A program made the position numbers and the translations under genes. 64,000 bases of DNA from Acanthochromis polyacanthus. Taxonomy: Eukaryota > Chordata > Actinopteri > Pomacentridae. Of the stretch, positions 55,001 to 61,380 are shown in pieces. The stretch spans positions 3,612,149 to 3,676,148 of the forward strand of contig NC_067123.1 of assembly GCF_021347895.1 (NCBI RefSeq), in the 5' to 3' direction. The stretch's first letter is position 1, and each line of letters opens with the position of its first letter. The notes under the pieces are model-generated. The model saw only the letters and a program-made list of their open reading frames with translations, was not told the DNA's origin and searched no databases.

Positions 55001-57284
55001 ATGCAAAATCACCAAAAAAAACAAAACGAGTACAAAAAGCACCAAAATTACCACAGAACAGTTGAAATTGCAACAAAATTCAAATTTTGTACAAAAAAAA
55101 CACGCTGACTTTCAACAAAATCGGCCAAAAGTTATCACAAAAAGAGACAAAATCACCACTAAAAGAGCCAAAACTATCCTAAAAGATTCAAATATGCCTT
55201 CAAAAACATGCAAAACCACCACACAAAGGACCAAAATTACCACAAAAAAACTCAAATGCGGAACAAAAAACTCTGATCATTAATAAAGTTACTGAAGATG
55301 AAGAATCAGATGTTATTAGGAGGTTAGGAAGGAACTTCATCCTATTTGGTTGAATGTCATTGTGCCGAATTTGAGCTTTTGTCGCAATTTCATCTGTTTT
55401 GTCGCAGTTGTGGTGCTTTTTGTGGTGATTTTGGGTGTTTTTGATGGCATATTTGAACCTTTCAAGGTAGTTTTGGCTCTTCTTGGGGTGATATTGTGTC
55501 CTTTTTTGGTCATTCTGGCCGTTTTTGTAGGTCATTTTGCATGTTTTTGTGTAAAATTTGAGTTTTTGTCAGCATTTCACCTGTTTTATGGTAATTTTGG
55601 TCCTTTTTGTGTTAAATTTATTTGTTTTTATGGTGGTTTTCCATGTTTTTCCTGGCATATTTGAATGTTTCAGGGTAATTTCGGCTCTTTTTTGGGGTGA
55701 CTGTGTCTCTTCATGGTAATTTATGGTAGCGTTGGTCCTTTTTGTAGTAAATTTGACCATTTTGTGGTGATTTTTCATGTTTTTCCAGCCATATCTGATC
55801 GCTTCAGAGGAATTTTGGCTCTTTTTGGGGGTAATTTTGCATGTTTTTTGTGCCGTATTTGAGTTTTTCTCGTAATTATATCTGTTCTATGGTAATCTTT
55901 GCGTTAATTTCGGTCCATTTTGTAGTGATTCTGCATGCTTTTGCTGGCATATTTGAACCTCAGGGTACCTTTGGTGCTTTTTGTGGTGATTTGGGGTGTT
56001 TTTGTTGAGTTATTTGAACCTGTCAAGGTTGGTTTGGCTGTTTTTGGGGTGATTTTGTCTCTTTTTGTCAAAATTTTTGGCTGTTTTGTGGCAAGTTTTT
56101 TGTGCCAAATTGATTTTTTTTGTTGCAATTTCAACTGTTCTGTGGTACTTTTGGTCTTTTAGGGTGATACCGCATGCTTTTCCTGGCATATTTGAATGTT
56201 TTAGAGTAGTTTTGGCTCTTTATGGGGTCTTTTCATGGTCATTTTGGAAGATTTCTGAATATTTTGCATTTTTTGTGCCAAATTTGAGTTTTTGTTGCAA
56301 TTTCACCAGTTTTATGGTAGCTTTAGTCCTTTTAATAGTAAATCTGGTCATTCTTGCAATGATTTTCAGTTTCAGAGCAAGTTTGTCTCTTTTTGGGGTA
56401 ATTTTGCATGGTTTTTTTGCCGTATTTGAGTTTTTGTTGCAATTTCACCAATTTTGTGACGATTTGGGGTGTTTTTCCTGACATGTTTGAACTTTTCAGG
56501 GTAGTTTCCTCTCTTTTTGTGGTAATTTTTCAGCTTTTTTTTTTTTAGTTACGTTAGCTTCAGTTTTTACCAGAATTCAGGTGTTTTTCCTCCTGAATGT
56601 CTTGTGTCTCTCTGCTGGACTCTGCAAATATTCCCAGTATGATGGTAGAACTCTAATTGTTAATAAAGTTACTGGAAATGAAGAAATAGATTGATTCATA
56701 GAAATAAAGAAGTCCAGGCGTCTTCTGCTGAAGTTCTCCACATTAATACGACTTGGTGGCTGAAAATCTGCACAGATGTGTGGAATATCTTTATTTTGTT
56801 TCTTTTCTGAGTCATATTTGTTCATAAACTGAACATTTTTACATGCTTGGAGGATAAATGCGGTTTTTGAGAACATATTTTGTAGTTTTTTTCCACTCTT
56901 TTTGGGGAGTTTTCTGAGACTGTAAATGAAAAAAAAATGATTCCTGCATCTTGTTTCTGTATTTCTGCAGCAGCTTTCAGTCTTAAATCAAACATGTGAT
57001 GCAGTTTTAGGAGCTTTGACCTGATATGACACCTCCAGCTGCAGGACCAACACCCGGAAATGAAACAATGACGCAGCGTTTCTGGAAGTTTAAGCAAGGT
57101 TTTAAAGTTGTTTTTGGTTTGTTTGTTGGTGTTGTTGTTGTTGTTTTTATAACAACTCCTCCACCAGTTTGTCTCCCGTCTGTCCTCCTGATCGCTTTAT
57201 TTACCGACGGACACACGGACCCGAACCCGGACCTGCACTGACCTGGGTCTCATCTCTGCGGGCCGCCGGGTACTGAAAGGCCAT
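27782..57284 (-). CDS. prep: Prolyl endopeptidase (15 coding exons)
   Basis: Cytosolic serine peptidase of family S9A that cleaves on the carboxyl side of proline in short peptides. Fifteen exons (listed separately) have GT-AG borders and phases that join without a break to 709 codons plus stop; human PREP has 710 residues. The catalytic domain is formed by residues 1 to about 71 and about 427 to 709. The seven-bladed propeller that limits substrate size lies between. Visible active-site residues are Ser553 in GASNGG, Asp640 in ADHDDRVV, His679 in SGHGEGK, oxyanion Tyr472 in YGYGGF, Trp594 and Arg642. No signal peptide is seen, as expected. The gene is convergent with galr1. Introns are full of repeats. 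Confidence 0.97.
28146..29265. repeat. 31-bp minisatellite in prep intron 14, about 36 units
   Basis: Unit GCTAGATCTCCATGGTAACT plus GATGCTGTGAA, with variants GATGCTACAAA, GATACTGAGAA and CTCGGTAAC. Every unit holds CCATGGTAAC or a close variant, half of an RFX X-box. It begins within 70 bases of exon 15's acceptor. A lone unit occurs at 7211-7235. Confidence 0.96.
29532..29688 (-). CDS. prep: prep coding exon 14
   Basis: Residues 560-612. Begins [11 protein letters not shown] after CTCTCAG and includes [20 protein letters not shown] with Trp594, which packs on the substrate proline in the family. Donor GTAGGA follows the split Lys codon. Confidence 0.96.
30000..30565. repeat. Tandem triplication of about 185 bp in prep intron 13
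   Basis: Three diverged copies (about 30000-30190, 30200-30375, 30390-30560). Each contains AATAAAACTGACAAACC or a variant, then ATCTGGAAAAAT, GGTTTTAAAACACTGAAGA and GAAGCATTTTAGTCT or a variant. Not transposon-like. Confidence 0.75.
30752..30883 (-). CDS. prep: prep coding exon 13 (nucleophile Ser553)
   Basis: Residues 516-560. Contains [17 protein letters not shown] and the nucleophile elbow [11 protein letters not shown]. The residue before Ser553 is Ala where the human enzyme has Gly (GGSNGG). The G-x-S-x-G pattern of the fold is kept. Confidence 0.97.
30935..31290 (+). mobile_element. 5'-truncated SINE-like element with long (GGAT)n tail
   Basis: Starts within the family body (GTGAGTGTGATTGTTTGTCT) and continues with GGTGACCTGTCCAGGGTGTC. 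From 31047 onward come about 240 bases of GGAT, GAAT and GTAT tetranucleotides. The open frames here are repeat artefacts. Lies in prep intron 12. Confidence 0.85.
31814..31908 (-). CDS. prep: prep coding exon 12
   Basis: Residues 484-516. [19 protein letters not shown] continues into [12 protein letters not shown], which is nearly invariant in S9A peptidases. Acceptor CGTCAG, donor GTAGCT. Confidence 0.96.
32341..32706. repeat. Minisatellite AAATGACTAGAAACATGTTA, left part
   Basis: About 17 degenerate 20-22 bp units. Blocks of several units are themselves duplicated (32380-32470 resembles 32610-32705). Broken at 32706 by a 1.84 kb insertion; resumes at 34547. Confidence 0.9.
32707..34546. 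mobile_element. LTR-like insertion of 1.84 kb (probable solo LTR)
   Basis: Begins TGTTGATCCTCAGGG and ends CTTCACAACA, the TG...CA inverted ends of an LTR. CTAG flanks both sides (32703-32706 and 34547-34550), a 4-bp target duplication. It interrupts a minisatellite with the same repeat on both sides, so the limits are firm. I see no second LTR, primer-binding site or gag/pol protein inside. The 117-codon ORF at 33689-34042 is unrecognised. 1.84 kb is long for a solo LTR, so another insertion class is possible. Confidence 0.65.
34547..34705. repeat. Minisatellite AAATGACTAGAAACATGTTA, right part
   Basis: Seven to eight units continuing the array of 32341-32706 after the insertion. Confidence 0.88.
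34863..35615. mobile_element. DNA transposon remnant with CAGGGTTCTCGCCAG ends
   Basis: Left end CAGGGTTCTCGCCAG and right end, reversed, CAGGGTTCTCACCAG form 15-bp terminal inverted repeats with one difference. Inside is a 20-21 bp tandem (TAACGGCCCGTTACGCTGTC) at 34890-34992. The ends look hAT-like, but I find only a 5-base shared flank (GGTTC), so the superfamily is unproven. A 325-bp LTR-like insertion is nested at 35082-35406. Confidence 0.65.
35082..35406 (+). mobile_element. Solo LTR, 325 bp, nested in a DNA transposon
   Basis: Starts TGTTATGAGAGTG and ends GGGTTAACA (TGTTA...TAACA), with AATAAA at 35278-35283. Target duplication CTGT at 35078-35081 and 35407-35410. Removing it restores GATTACGCTGTGATTAGGGC, which is also present uninterrupted at 34999-35018, so the empty site is visible next door. 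Strand is inferred from the polyadenylation signal. Confidence 0.85.
35651..35787 (-). CDS. prep: prep coding exon 11
   Basis: Residues 439-484. [17 protein letters not shown] then [16 protein letters not shown], holding oxyanion Tyr472. Here the chain re-enters the alpha/beta hydrolase domain. Donor GTAAGA. Confidence 0.97.
35909..35989. repeat. GGACAGGTAAACA tandem beside exon 10 donor
   Basis: Five copies of CAGGTAAACA with short spacers (ACCAGGA, GGTGGA, GATGGA). It abuts the 5' splice site of prep exon 10 (read on the - strand). Confidence 0.85.
35990..36093 (-). CDS. prep: prep coding exon 10
   Basis: Residues 404-438. [15 protein letters not shown], then [19 protein letters not shown], the last propeller strand and hinge to the catalytic domain. 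Donor GTAACC. Confidence 0.96.
36669..36866 (-). CDS. prep: prep coding exon 9
   Basis: Residues 338-404, propeller blades. Contains [19 protein letters not shown] and, at its 3' end, [13 protein letters not shown]. The 3' part and adjoining intron 9 have degenerate copies at 45460-45800 and 50030-50420. Confidence 0.96.
37010..38090. repeat. AAAATGAGAAAAATAAGACA array in prep intron 8
   Basis: Over 1 kb of degenerate ACAAAATGAGAAAAATAAGACACAA-like units, A-rich on the + strand. The Lys-rich + ORFs and Phe-rich - ORFs are artefacts. Confidence 0.9.
38304..38317. promoter_or_regulatory. X-box (RFX) consensus in prep intron 8
   Basis: GTAACCATGGCAAC matches the X-box pattern GTNRCC-N2-RGYAAC at every fixed position. 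Function is unknown; the match is palindromic and could be chance. Confidence 0.4.
38513..39041. mobile_element. Non-autonomous DNA transposon with 12-bp perfect inverted ends
   Basis: TTAAGCTTCAGT at 38513-38524 is exactly inverted at 39030-39041. On the right the sequence continues AAGGGTTAA, suggesting a TTAA target and possibly a full TTAACCCTTTAAGC terminus. No transposase inside. The three-way overlapping ORFs at 38564-38948 are not genes. Confidence 0.7.
39050..39370. repeat. AT-rich TTTTATTTTATT tract
   Basis: Low-complexity sequence dominated by ATTTTATTTTA motifs. Confidence 0.8.
39955..40268. repeat. Duplicated prep intron 8 segment, distal copy
   Basis: Closely matches 41598-41822 over GAGAAATTCAGCGAAAAGGA, TTTTGTAAGACTTTCACA and GAGTTTCTCACGATCCTCTA, and ends in CACGCTGCAGGACATTCTGG. 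The match extends to the sequence equivalent to the exon 8 donor but not into the exon. Confidence 0.85.
40270..41597. repeat. AAAATGAGAAAAATAAGACA array, second block in intron 8
   Basis: Same unit family as 37010-38090, with a recurring longer period that includes CACAAACTTACTAAG and AAAGAGCTGCAAAAA segments. Confidence 0.9.
41598..41821. repeat. Duplicated prep intron 8 segment, proximal copy
   Basis: Copy next to exon 8; see 39955-40268. It contains the functional donor of exon 8 at its right edge (GTGAGT, - strand). Confidence 0.85.
41822..42013 (-). CDS. prep: prep coding exon 8
   Basis: Residues 274-337. [18 protein letters not shown], then [20 protein letters not shown] and HDKDVL, propeller blades aligning without gaps to human PREP. 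Acceptor TCTCCAG. Confidence 0.96.
42083..42416 (+). repeat. 24-bp tandem repeat in prep intron 7
   Basis: About 13 units of CATCTAGACCTCTATGAACA plus CCAA, with CATCTTGACC and GAGCACC variants. The [11 protein letters not shown] is a repeat artefact. Confidence 0.92.
42417..43067. other. prep intron 7, unique part
   Basis: No repeat or exon signal seen apart from the right edge, which forms the RTE target duplication. Confidence 0.5.
43086..43839 (-). mobile_element. 5'-truncated RTE-type LINE with 18-bp target duplication
   Basis: An open frame of 242 codons (43109-43837, - strand) encodes the C-terminal half of the reverse transcriptase [54 protein letters not shown] and [16 protein letters not shown]. 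The 3' end has the family's AGCTTTTCCCTTCAGGGGTC (on +). ATCATAAATGACACAACT flanks it on both sides (43068-43085 and 43840-43857). It is nearly identical to the matching part of the LINE at 61-64 kb, so insertion is probably recent. Reverse transcriptase core motifs are absent. Confidence 0.93.
44081..44343. repeat. Tandem-duplicated intron segment, copy 1
   Basis: Contains CACTAGCTGCAGTTTCCTCT and CATCAGCCTACTTAGTT, repeated at 44636-44897 in the same orientation with about 80 percent identity by eye. Confidence 0.8.
44636..44897. repeat. Tandem-duplicated intron segment, copy 2
   Basis: Second copy of 44081-44343, about 555 bases away. Both lie in prep intron 7. Confidence 0.8.
45054..45159 (-). 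CDS. prep: prep coding exon 7
   Basis: Residues 239-273. [20 protein letters not shown] followed by [15 protein letters not shown], a propeller blade. Acceptor CCTTCAG, donor GTGAGA. Confidence 0.97.
45460..45800 (-). pseudogene. Degenerate copy of prep exon 9 end and intron 9, in intron 6
   Basis: On the - strand 45713-45783 reads [18 protein letters not shown], aligning with [18 protein letters not shown] at the end of exon 9 and start of intron 9. The donor GTAAAT is lost (AGCCAAAT). The flank 45460-45660 resembles intron 9 around 36290-36480 (ACAAATAAGCTGATAATATTTG against ACAAATAAAGTGATAATGTT). It is not expected to be spliced in. Confidence 0.7.
46582..46703 (-). CDS. prep: prep coding exon 6
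   Basis: Residues 198-238. [20 protein letters not shown], then [20 protein letters not shown]. Acceptor TTAAAG, donor GTAAGT. Joins exon 5 through a split Gly codon. Confidence 0.96.
46772..46981 (-). CDS. prep: prep coding exon 5
   Basis: Residues 128-197. [50 protein letters not shown] and [12 protein letters not shown], the first complete propeller blades. Acceptor CCTCCAG, donor GTAAGG. Confidence 0.97.
47049..47179 (-). CDS. prep: prep coding exon 4
   Basis: Residues 84-127. [20 protein letters not shown], then [19 protein letters not shown], where the propeller begins. Acceptor CTTCAG, donor GTGAGT. Confidence 0.97.
47565..48345. repeat. ACCACAAAAA-type array between two duplicated flanks, prep intron 3
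   Basis: 47640-48265 is a degenerate array of GGTGAAATTGCAACAAAAAC and AAAATCACCACAAAAA units. The flanks TTGGAGGTCATTAACCACC (47577) and TTGGAGGTCATTAATCACT (48273) are direct copies about 700 bases apart, so an array-plus-flank unit seems to have been duplicated. Confidence 0.8.
48586..48719 (-). CDS. prep: prep coding exon 3
   Basis: Residues 40-84. [19 protein letters not shown], then [19 protein letters not shown], matching the human N-terminal region closely. Acceptor GTCTCAG, donor GTACCA. Confidence 0.97.
48801..48875 (-). CDS. prep: prep coding exon 2
   Basis: Residues 15-39, [20 protein letters not shown] followed by SAETV. The DPYxWLED signature marks the S9A N-terminal segment. 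Acceptor GCCACAG, donor GTACGT. Confidence 0.97.
49325..50005. repeat. ACCACAAAAA-type array in prep intron 1
   Basis: Same unit family as 47640-48265, with AAAATCACCACAAAAAGAC and GGTAAATATACCACAAAAA units, A-rich on +. Confidence 0.85.
50030..50420 (-). pseudogene. Second degenerate copy of prep exon 9 end and intron 9, in intron 1
   Basis: 50250-50325 (GGTGGAGTTAAGAAAGTGAA, then CTTGTTTGTGGACTTCAGAC) aligns with 45720-45780 and with the end of exon 9. The flank shares TTTCCTGGTTCC with intron 9 and ATTTTTTACTAATTTGTGTC with 45555-45575. Frames are broken. A third, shorter relative may lie at 50620-50665. Confidence 0.6.
50855..51478. repeat. GAACGTTCT-rich repeat, two tandem copies
   Basis: About 50870-51060 and 51270-51475 share TTGCAGAACTTTCTCAGAAC, TTTTAAGGATATT and GCAGCTCCAACAACGTTCCT. 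Short palindromic AACGTT motifs recur throughout. Related copies lie at 53870-54380 and, inverted, 57650-57970. Confidence 0.8.
51512..51788. mobile_element. Palindromic hAT-like MITE, 277 bp, 8-bp target duplication
   Basis: Ends are TAGGGCTGCACCTAACGACG and its inverse. Arms of about 110 bp are almost perfectly inverted around a loop at about 51625-51680. The TTACAAAA flanks (51504-51511 and 51789-51796) are an exact 8-bp duplication, the hAT hallmark. CpG-rich arms include GACGCGTCGACGAGTC. Confidence 0.9.
51894..52251 (+). mobile_element. Complete tRNA-headed SINE-like element
   Basis: The head GGGCTGCACAGTGGAGTAGT continues with GGTTAGCAC and a B box GGTTCAAATCC at 51949-51959, as in Pol III promoters. 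A conserved body (AAAACATGCTGAGGTTAATT, CCTGTCCAGGGTGTCCCCTG) and a GAATGGATGGATG tail follow. The target duplication TGTATTTAAATC (12 bp) is exact at 51882-51893 and 52252-52263. This is the reference copy for fragments at 18557, 20743, 21309, 21780, 25976 and 30935. Confidence 0.88.
52801..53184. mobile_element. piggyBac-like MITE, 384 bp
   Basis: TTAACCCTTA at the left and TAAGGGTTAA at the right are inverted, with TTAA at each outer edge. The interior is unusually CpG-rich for this intron (TCGTTCCCGC, GCCGTTATAACAAAGCC). No coding capacity. Confidence 0.75.
53870..54380. repeat. GAACGTTCT-rich repeat, third copy
   Basis: 54185-54340 closely matches 51245-51400 (AAAGAGAACATTCAGAGAAC, TTAGCAGCTCCAACAACGTT). 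53990-54130 is more diverged. Confidence 0.75.
54770..56640. repeat. Large imperfect inverted repeat in prep intron 1
   Basis: Left arm 54770-55270 is A-rich (ACCACAAAACAGGTGAAATT); right arm 55370-56640 is its T-rich inverse (AATTTCACCTGTTTTATGG). The non-repetitive edge also pairs: GACATTTAGGAGGAGAAACA at 54807 inverts to TGTTTTTCCTCCTGAATGTC-like sequence ending at 56602, and GTCCAGCAGATAGAAC inverts near 56610-56625. So this is a genuine inverted duplication, not just opposed simple repeats. Confidence 0.75.
57243..57284 (-). CDS. prep: prep coding exon 1
   Basis: Fourteen codons, [14 protein letters not shown], ending in donor GTCAGT. The QYP and RDET residues match the human start. The first intron is over 8 kb, so this exon is invisible without the rest of the gene. 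Confidence 0.93.
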
Positions 57285-57480
57285 GCTGAGGTTCTGGAGG
57301 TTCTTTGAAAATTCTCTGGAGGTTCTGGGGTTCCTTCTCTCGTCTTTCGGTCTGTTTTTAGTCGCTCTGCTCGCAGCGTCTCCACAGAATGGCAGCAGCT
57401 GGAAACGAAAGTGAAAGTTTCCACAAACACACGTTCCAGACGAACCGGAAGTGACGCATCATGGGGGTAGGGGGATGCGC
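57285..57480 (-). promoter_or_regulatory. prep: prep 5' UTR and core promoter region
   Basis: Upstream of the start codon (higher coordinates). CCGGAAGTGACG at 57445-57456 joins an ETS site to a CRE-like TGACGCATCA (57452-57461), a common TATA-less housekeeping promoter pairing. GAAACGAAAGTGAAAGTTTC at 57402-57421 fits ISRE and PRDM1 consensus patterns. No TATA box seen. Use of these sites is inferred. Confidence 0.5.
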
Positions 57481-57649
57481 GCAGCCGCCGTGCATCCAGT
57501 GAAAGGGTATTAAATTCTTAACGAGCAGCCTCTGAATTAAGACTTCATGGACATTCTGATAAAGTTCTGCAAAGTTAGAAAATAAATTTAAAAAGGGCAC
57601 TTAAAGCAGCATTTTCTGTTTGTGGAGGAAAAATTGCACGTTTTTGATC

Positions 57650-57975
57650 AGTTTAAAGTTTTCTTCTGTGGGAGGTTCTATTTTAGTTCCCACAATGTTC
57701 TCTGAAAGCTTTCCTCTAGGAATTGTTGTGTTGAGAACATACTTTATCCGTAACATTGTGGAAATGTTTAACGGAATGTTGGAGAAAGAAGAACGCTGCA
57801 GGAAAGTTTTATTGTCTTCGTGCGACTCGATAACATCTAGAAAACTTTACTGCAACGTTCTTCTTTTGTTATCGTGGAACGTAATCCAGCAACATTCTCC
57901 AAATGTTCTCTGAATGTTGCAGATCTTTCATTCTAAAAACGTTCTTGAGAAAGTTCTGCAAAGTTCAAGTTTGAA
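57650..57975. repeat. GAACGTTCT-rich repeat, inverted copy upstream of prep
   Basis: Reverse orientation relative to 50855-51478 and 53870-54380 (GAGGTTCTATTTTAGTTC, GGAATGTTGGAGAAAGAAGA, TTGTTATCGTGGAACGTAAT). Confidence 0.75.
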
Positions 57976-59212
57976 TTCCTCAAGACTGCATGTTAAATGT
58001 CGTCATGAGTCGTTTAATCCGTCAGTTATTTTTCAGAATTAATTCTTAGATTTTAAAATGTCAGAAAACACTAAAAAATGTAATTTCATTTATATTCTTT
58101 AAATTAATTTAAATCAATTTAACTTAATTTTATATTGATTTAATTAATTTAATTTAACTTAATTCTACTTAACTCATTGTATTTTATCTTCTTTCAAACC
58201 CTAATATTCTGTGTTGTCTTATTTTTTAATCATTTATTAAATATCCATGCTGCTTTTTATTTATTTATTTATTTTTTTTTGGGCCTCACTTTATATTTTA
58301 ATATTATTTTATATTTATCCCACATTTTAGATTCACTCTTGTCAGCATGTTCTTATCATCATTAGTAAATAATTCTTCAATTATTTTCCATGATTAATGG
58401 AGTTTTTAGACTTTAAAATGTCAGAAAACACTAAAAAAAAAAAGTCCAGATTCTGTGTCCAAGTCTCTGATTTTGTCCAATAATCAATCTGAAATGCAAA
58501 GAAATGAAATTTTAACGACATAAAGCATCAAATAATCACATTTTGAAGCTGAATCCTGTAGAGAAATTTTCTTAATTCATCAGGATTGCTGGTGATTTTC
58601 TGTTCATTGATTAATTTACTTTCAGTAAATATATTAATGCTCTGTTTCTTTTTTCTTCTGCTGATAACAAACTGAGTCACGTTCAGTTTTCTGGAAATTA
58701 AATATTAACTGTCTGTCTGTGACGTCCACACCTGAGTTCTGTAATTATCAGCTAAGTGTAAAATCAAAACCACAAACAAACATTGAGTCAACATCCACGA
58801 CTTCCACAGTATTTAACAAAACTCAGCAGGCGTGAATGAATCACTTTAACATTTTAACGTCACTGAAAACATCCTTAAATTCTCACTAACCGTTTCCTAC
58901 AGGTGTGTTTATTCCTGTAAATTTGAACCGTGTGAAGTTTTATTTCAGTAAATTGTGTCATTCCGGGACTTTGTGAGCAGATTTATGTTGTTTTGTTGTG
59001 AATAAATCTGGAAGTGAGACACTGGAAGAGAAAAAAACAGAGTTTCAGACGTTTAATCCGTCTAATCCTCTGAGCTGTGAAAAGGGAGAAAAGGGGGAGG
59101 AAAGGAGGCAGAGAGGCTAATTTCCAGCTAATTTCTTTAAGGTGATTAAGAGCGACGGGCTTGATGAGAAAACAGGCCGTTAGAAAAACCTCTGACCCTC
59201 CACAGTATTTAC
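57976..59212. other. Intergenic stretch upstream of prep
   Basis: AT-rich at 58080-58330. 58715-58865 is an inverted copy of 52485-52665 (CACAGTATTTAACAAAACTC against TTTTGTTAAATACTGTGG). 59085-59200 is less AT-rich and looks more constrained, but I cannot assign it. Confidence 0.5.
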
Positions 59213-59751
59213 CTCTTTGTCTTTACATCCAGACCATCAAGATAAACCTGCAAAAAAAAACAAGAAAACGACTTTTCTGTAGTTTCTGATCCGATTCAGA
59301 CGAGAAAGTTTCAATTAAAGGTAAAATATATTAATCATAAACAGGCCAAACTACTATTTTACCCAGAATAAAGGCTATTATAACAGTGTTTACTAATTTA
59401 ACTGAACATTTAACGTCTATAACTGACTAATTCTCTCTACGGTCTAATGAAGGTTTAATAATTACTATTATGTAATAATTAAATACATAAAATATCTATA
59501 AATAACTCATTTACAGACAGTAAAAATAAATCACCAGCCTGGACCTGGTTCAGGAGGATCAGTGGATCTGATCCAGGACCAGCCTGGACCTGGATCAGGA
59601 CGTCTGCTCCCAGATCTCTGCCTCCATGACCTCCTGGTCCACTTTCATCCAGACTGACTGCTGACTCATCGCCTGTTAAGTAACAGAACTGACCGTGAAC
59701 GGGAGATTTACCGGCAGAATAAGGTCAAGAAAGGAGCCACAGAAAAAACCT

Positions 59752-59767
59752 AAAAGCTATTATTATT

Positions 59768-59801
<34 letters not shown>

Positions 59802-59882
59802 TCTCATTATTATTATTATTATTATTATTACTATTATGATTATTATTATTATTACTATTATTATTATTATTATTATTATCAG
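59752..59882. repeat. (TTA)n microsatellite
   Basis: Interrupted TTATTATTATTATTATTATT runs; poly-Tyr/Ile ORFs here are artefacts. Confidence 0.95.
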
Positions 59883-61031
59883 CAGAATCAAACACTCTCA
59901 GCCTCAGAGGGACAGAAAACTACTTAACAGCTCTTTAACGGTCAGAAACGTCAAAAACACACGATGAATTAAATTAAAAAACATGTCAAAGGATTTTTGG
60001 TGTAATGAATGAATAAATGAGTTCTAAGAGCAGTGACAGTCGTGAAAATTTGGTGTTTTATTTGTAGTCAAAAGCAAAAATTATGCAATAATTTAACAAA
60101 AGTGTTCAACGACAAGTCACTTATGTCATGGATTTAAAAATCTATATTTTTATAAATGGTATTTTTCAGACTTTCAGTGTTTTTTGTTAAATTACAAAAA
60201 GCATCTAGTAATTTTTTTAGTAAGTTCTACAGTGTTGAAAATGTAAAATAATTTTTGTACTGTATTTAAGTCAGCAAAAAATATCACAGGTTTACAGATT
60301 TTTGCATTTATTGAAAGAATTATTTTTACATTATTATACTATCACAACCCTAATTAGAATAAACCGATGTATAGATAATGAATATTACTGACTTTTAAAA
60401 AATGATTATTTTTTTTATTTTTCTTTTTTTTGTCAAATTACAGAAACCTCTCTTAAAATTTCAAAACAAGTTTAAATTTAAATTAATAATTTTACAAAGA
60501 GATATTTCTTCTTTTACAATATTAAAACTGTAAATTAAAAAATTAAAAATTAAAAAAAACTATTTAAATCAGCAAAAAAATCTGGTTGTTGCTTTTATTT
60601 AAAAGAAAAATAATATAATTTATTATTATTATTATTATTATTATTGAATTTAAAAATATATAATGTATTTGCTTTTTCTTTATTGTTGAATTACAGATAA
60701 TATCAAGTGAAGTTTAAAAATAATCTTTAATTTAAAAAAAATGTGTTCAAAAAATGGTGAATGTTTAAATTGATTTATATATTTTTTAATAAATTAAATT
60801 AGTATTTTACATATTTTATTTTATTGTTAAATTACAAATATTAAAAAATATAAAATATAAAAAAATAAAATTATATAATAAAACTTTACATTGACAATAA
60901 AAAATGTATATAAATAAAATATATTTGTTTGTTTGTTTTTTGCAATGGTTAAATTTATTATTAACATTATTATTATTATTATTATTATTGTTATGACTTT
61001 ATTCTCTGTCAAATTAATATGGATGACACTA
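59883..61031. other. AT-rich intergenic stretch
   Basis: Very AT-rich with short TTA runs at 60623-60645 and 60966-60990. No gene seen. Confidence 0.6.
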
Positions 61032-61033
61032 AC

Positions 61034-61067
<34 letters not shown>
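61032..61067. repeat. (AAT)n microsatellite at LINE 5' edge
   Basis: Twelve AAT trinucleotides directly before the RTE-type LINE. Confidence 0.9.
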
Positions 61068-61071
<4 letters not shown>

Positions 61072-61380
61072 TGTAGCCGCAAGGGGACACAAGCCAGTGT
61101 CTTATTGTGTCGGTCCCAAGCCCGGATAAATACAGAGGGTTGTGTCAGGAAGGGCGTCCGACGTAAAATTTTGGCCAAATCAAACATGTAAATCAAATGT
61201 ACGACTTCCACACCGGATCGGTCGAGGCCCGGGTTAACAACGACCGCCATCGGTGCTGTCGACCTGCAGGGTGCCGGTGGAAAATGGACTACTGTTGGTC
61301 GAAGAAGGAGGGGAGGAAGGTGTGTTCGTAGGAAGAGAGAGAAGAAGAACACCAAGAGTCTAGGACTGAGAGTAGGGACT

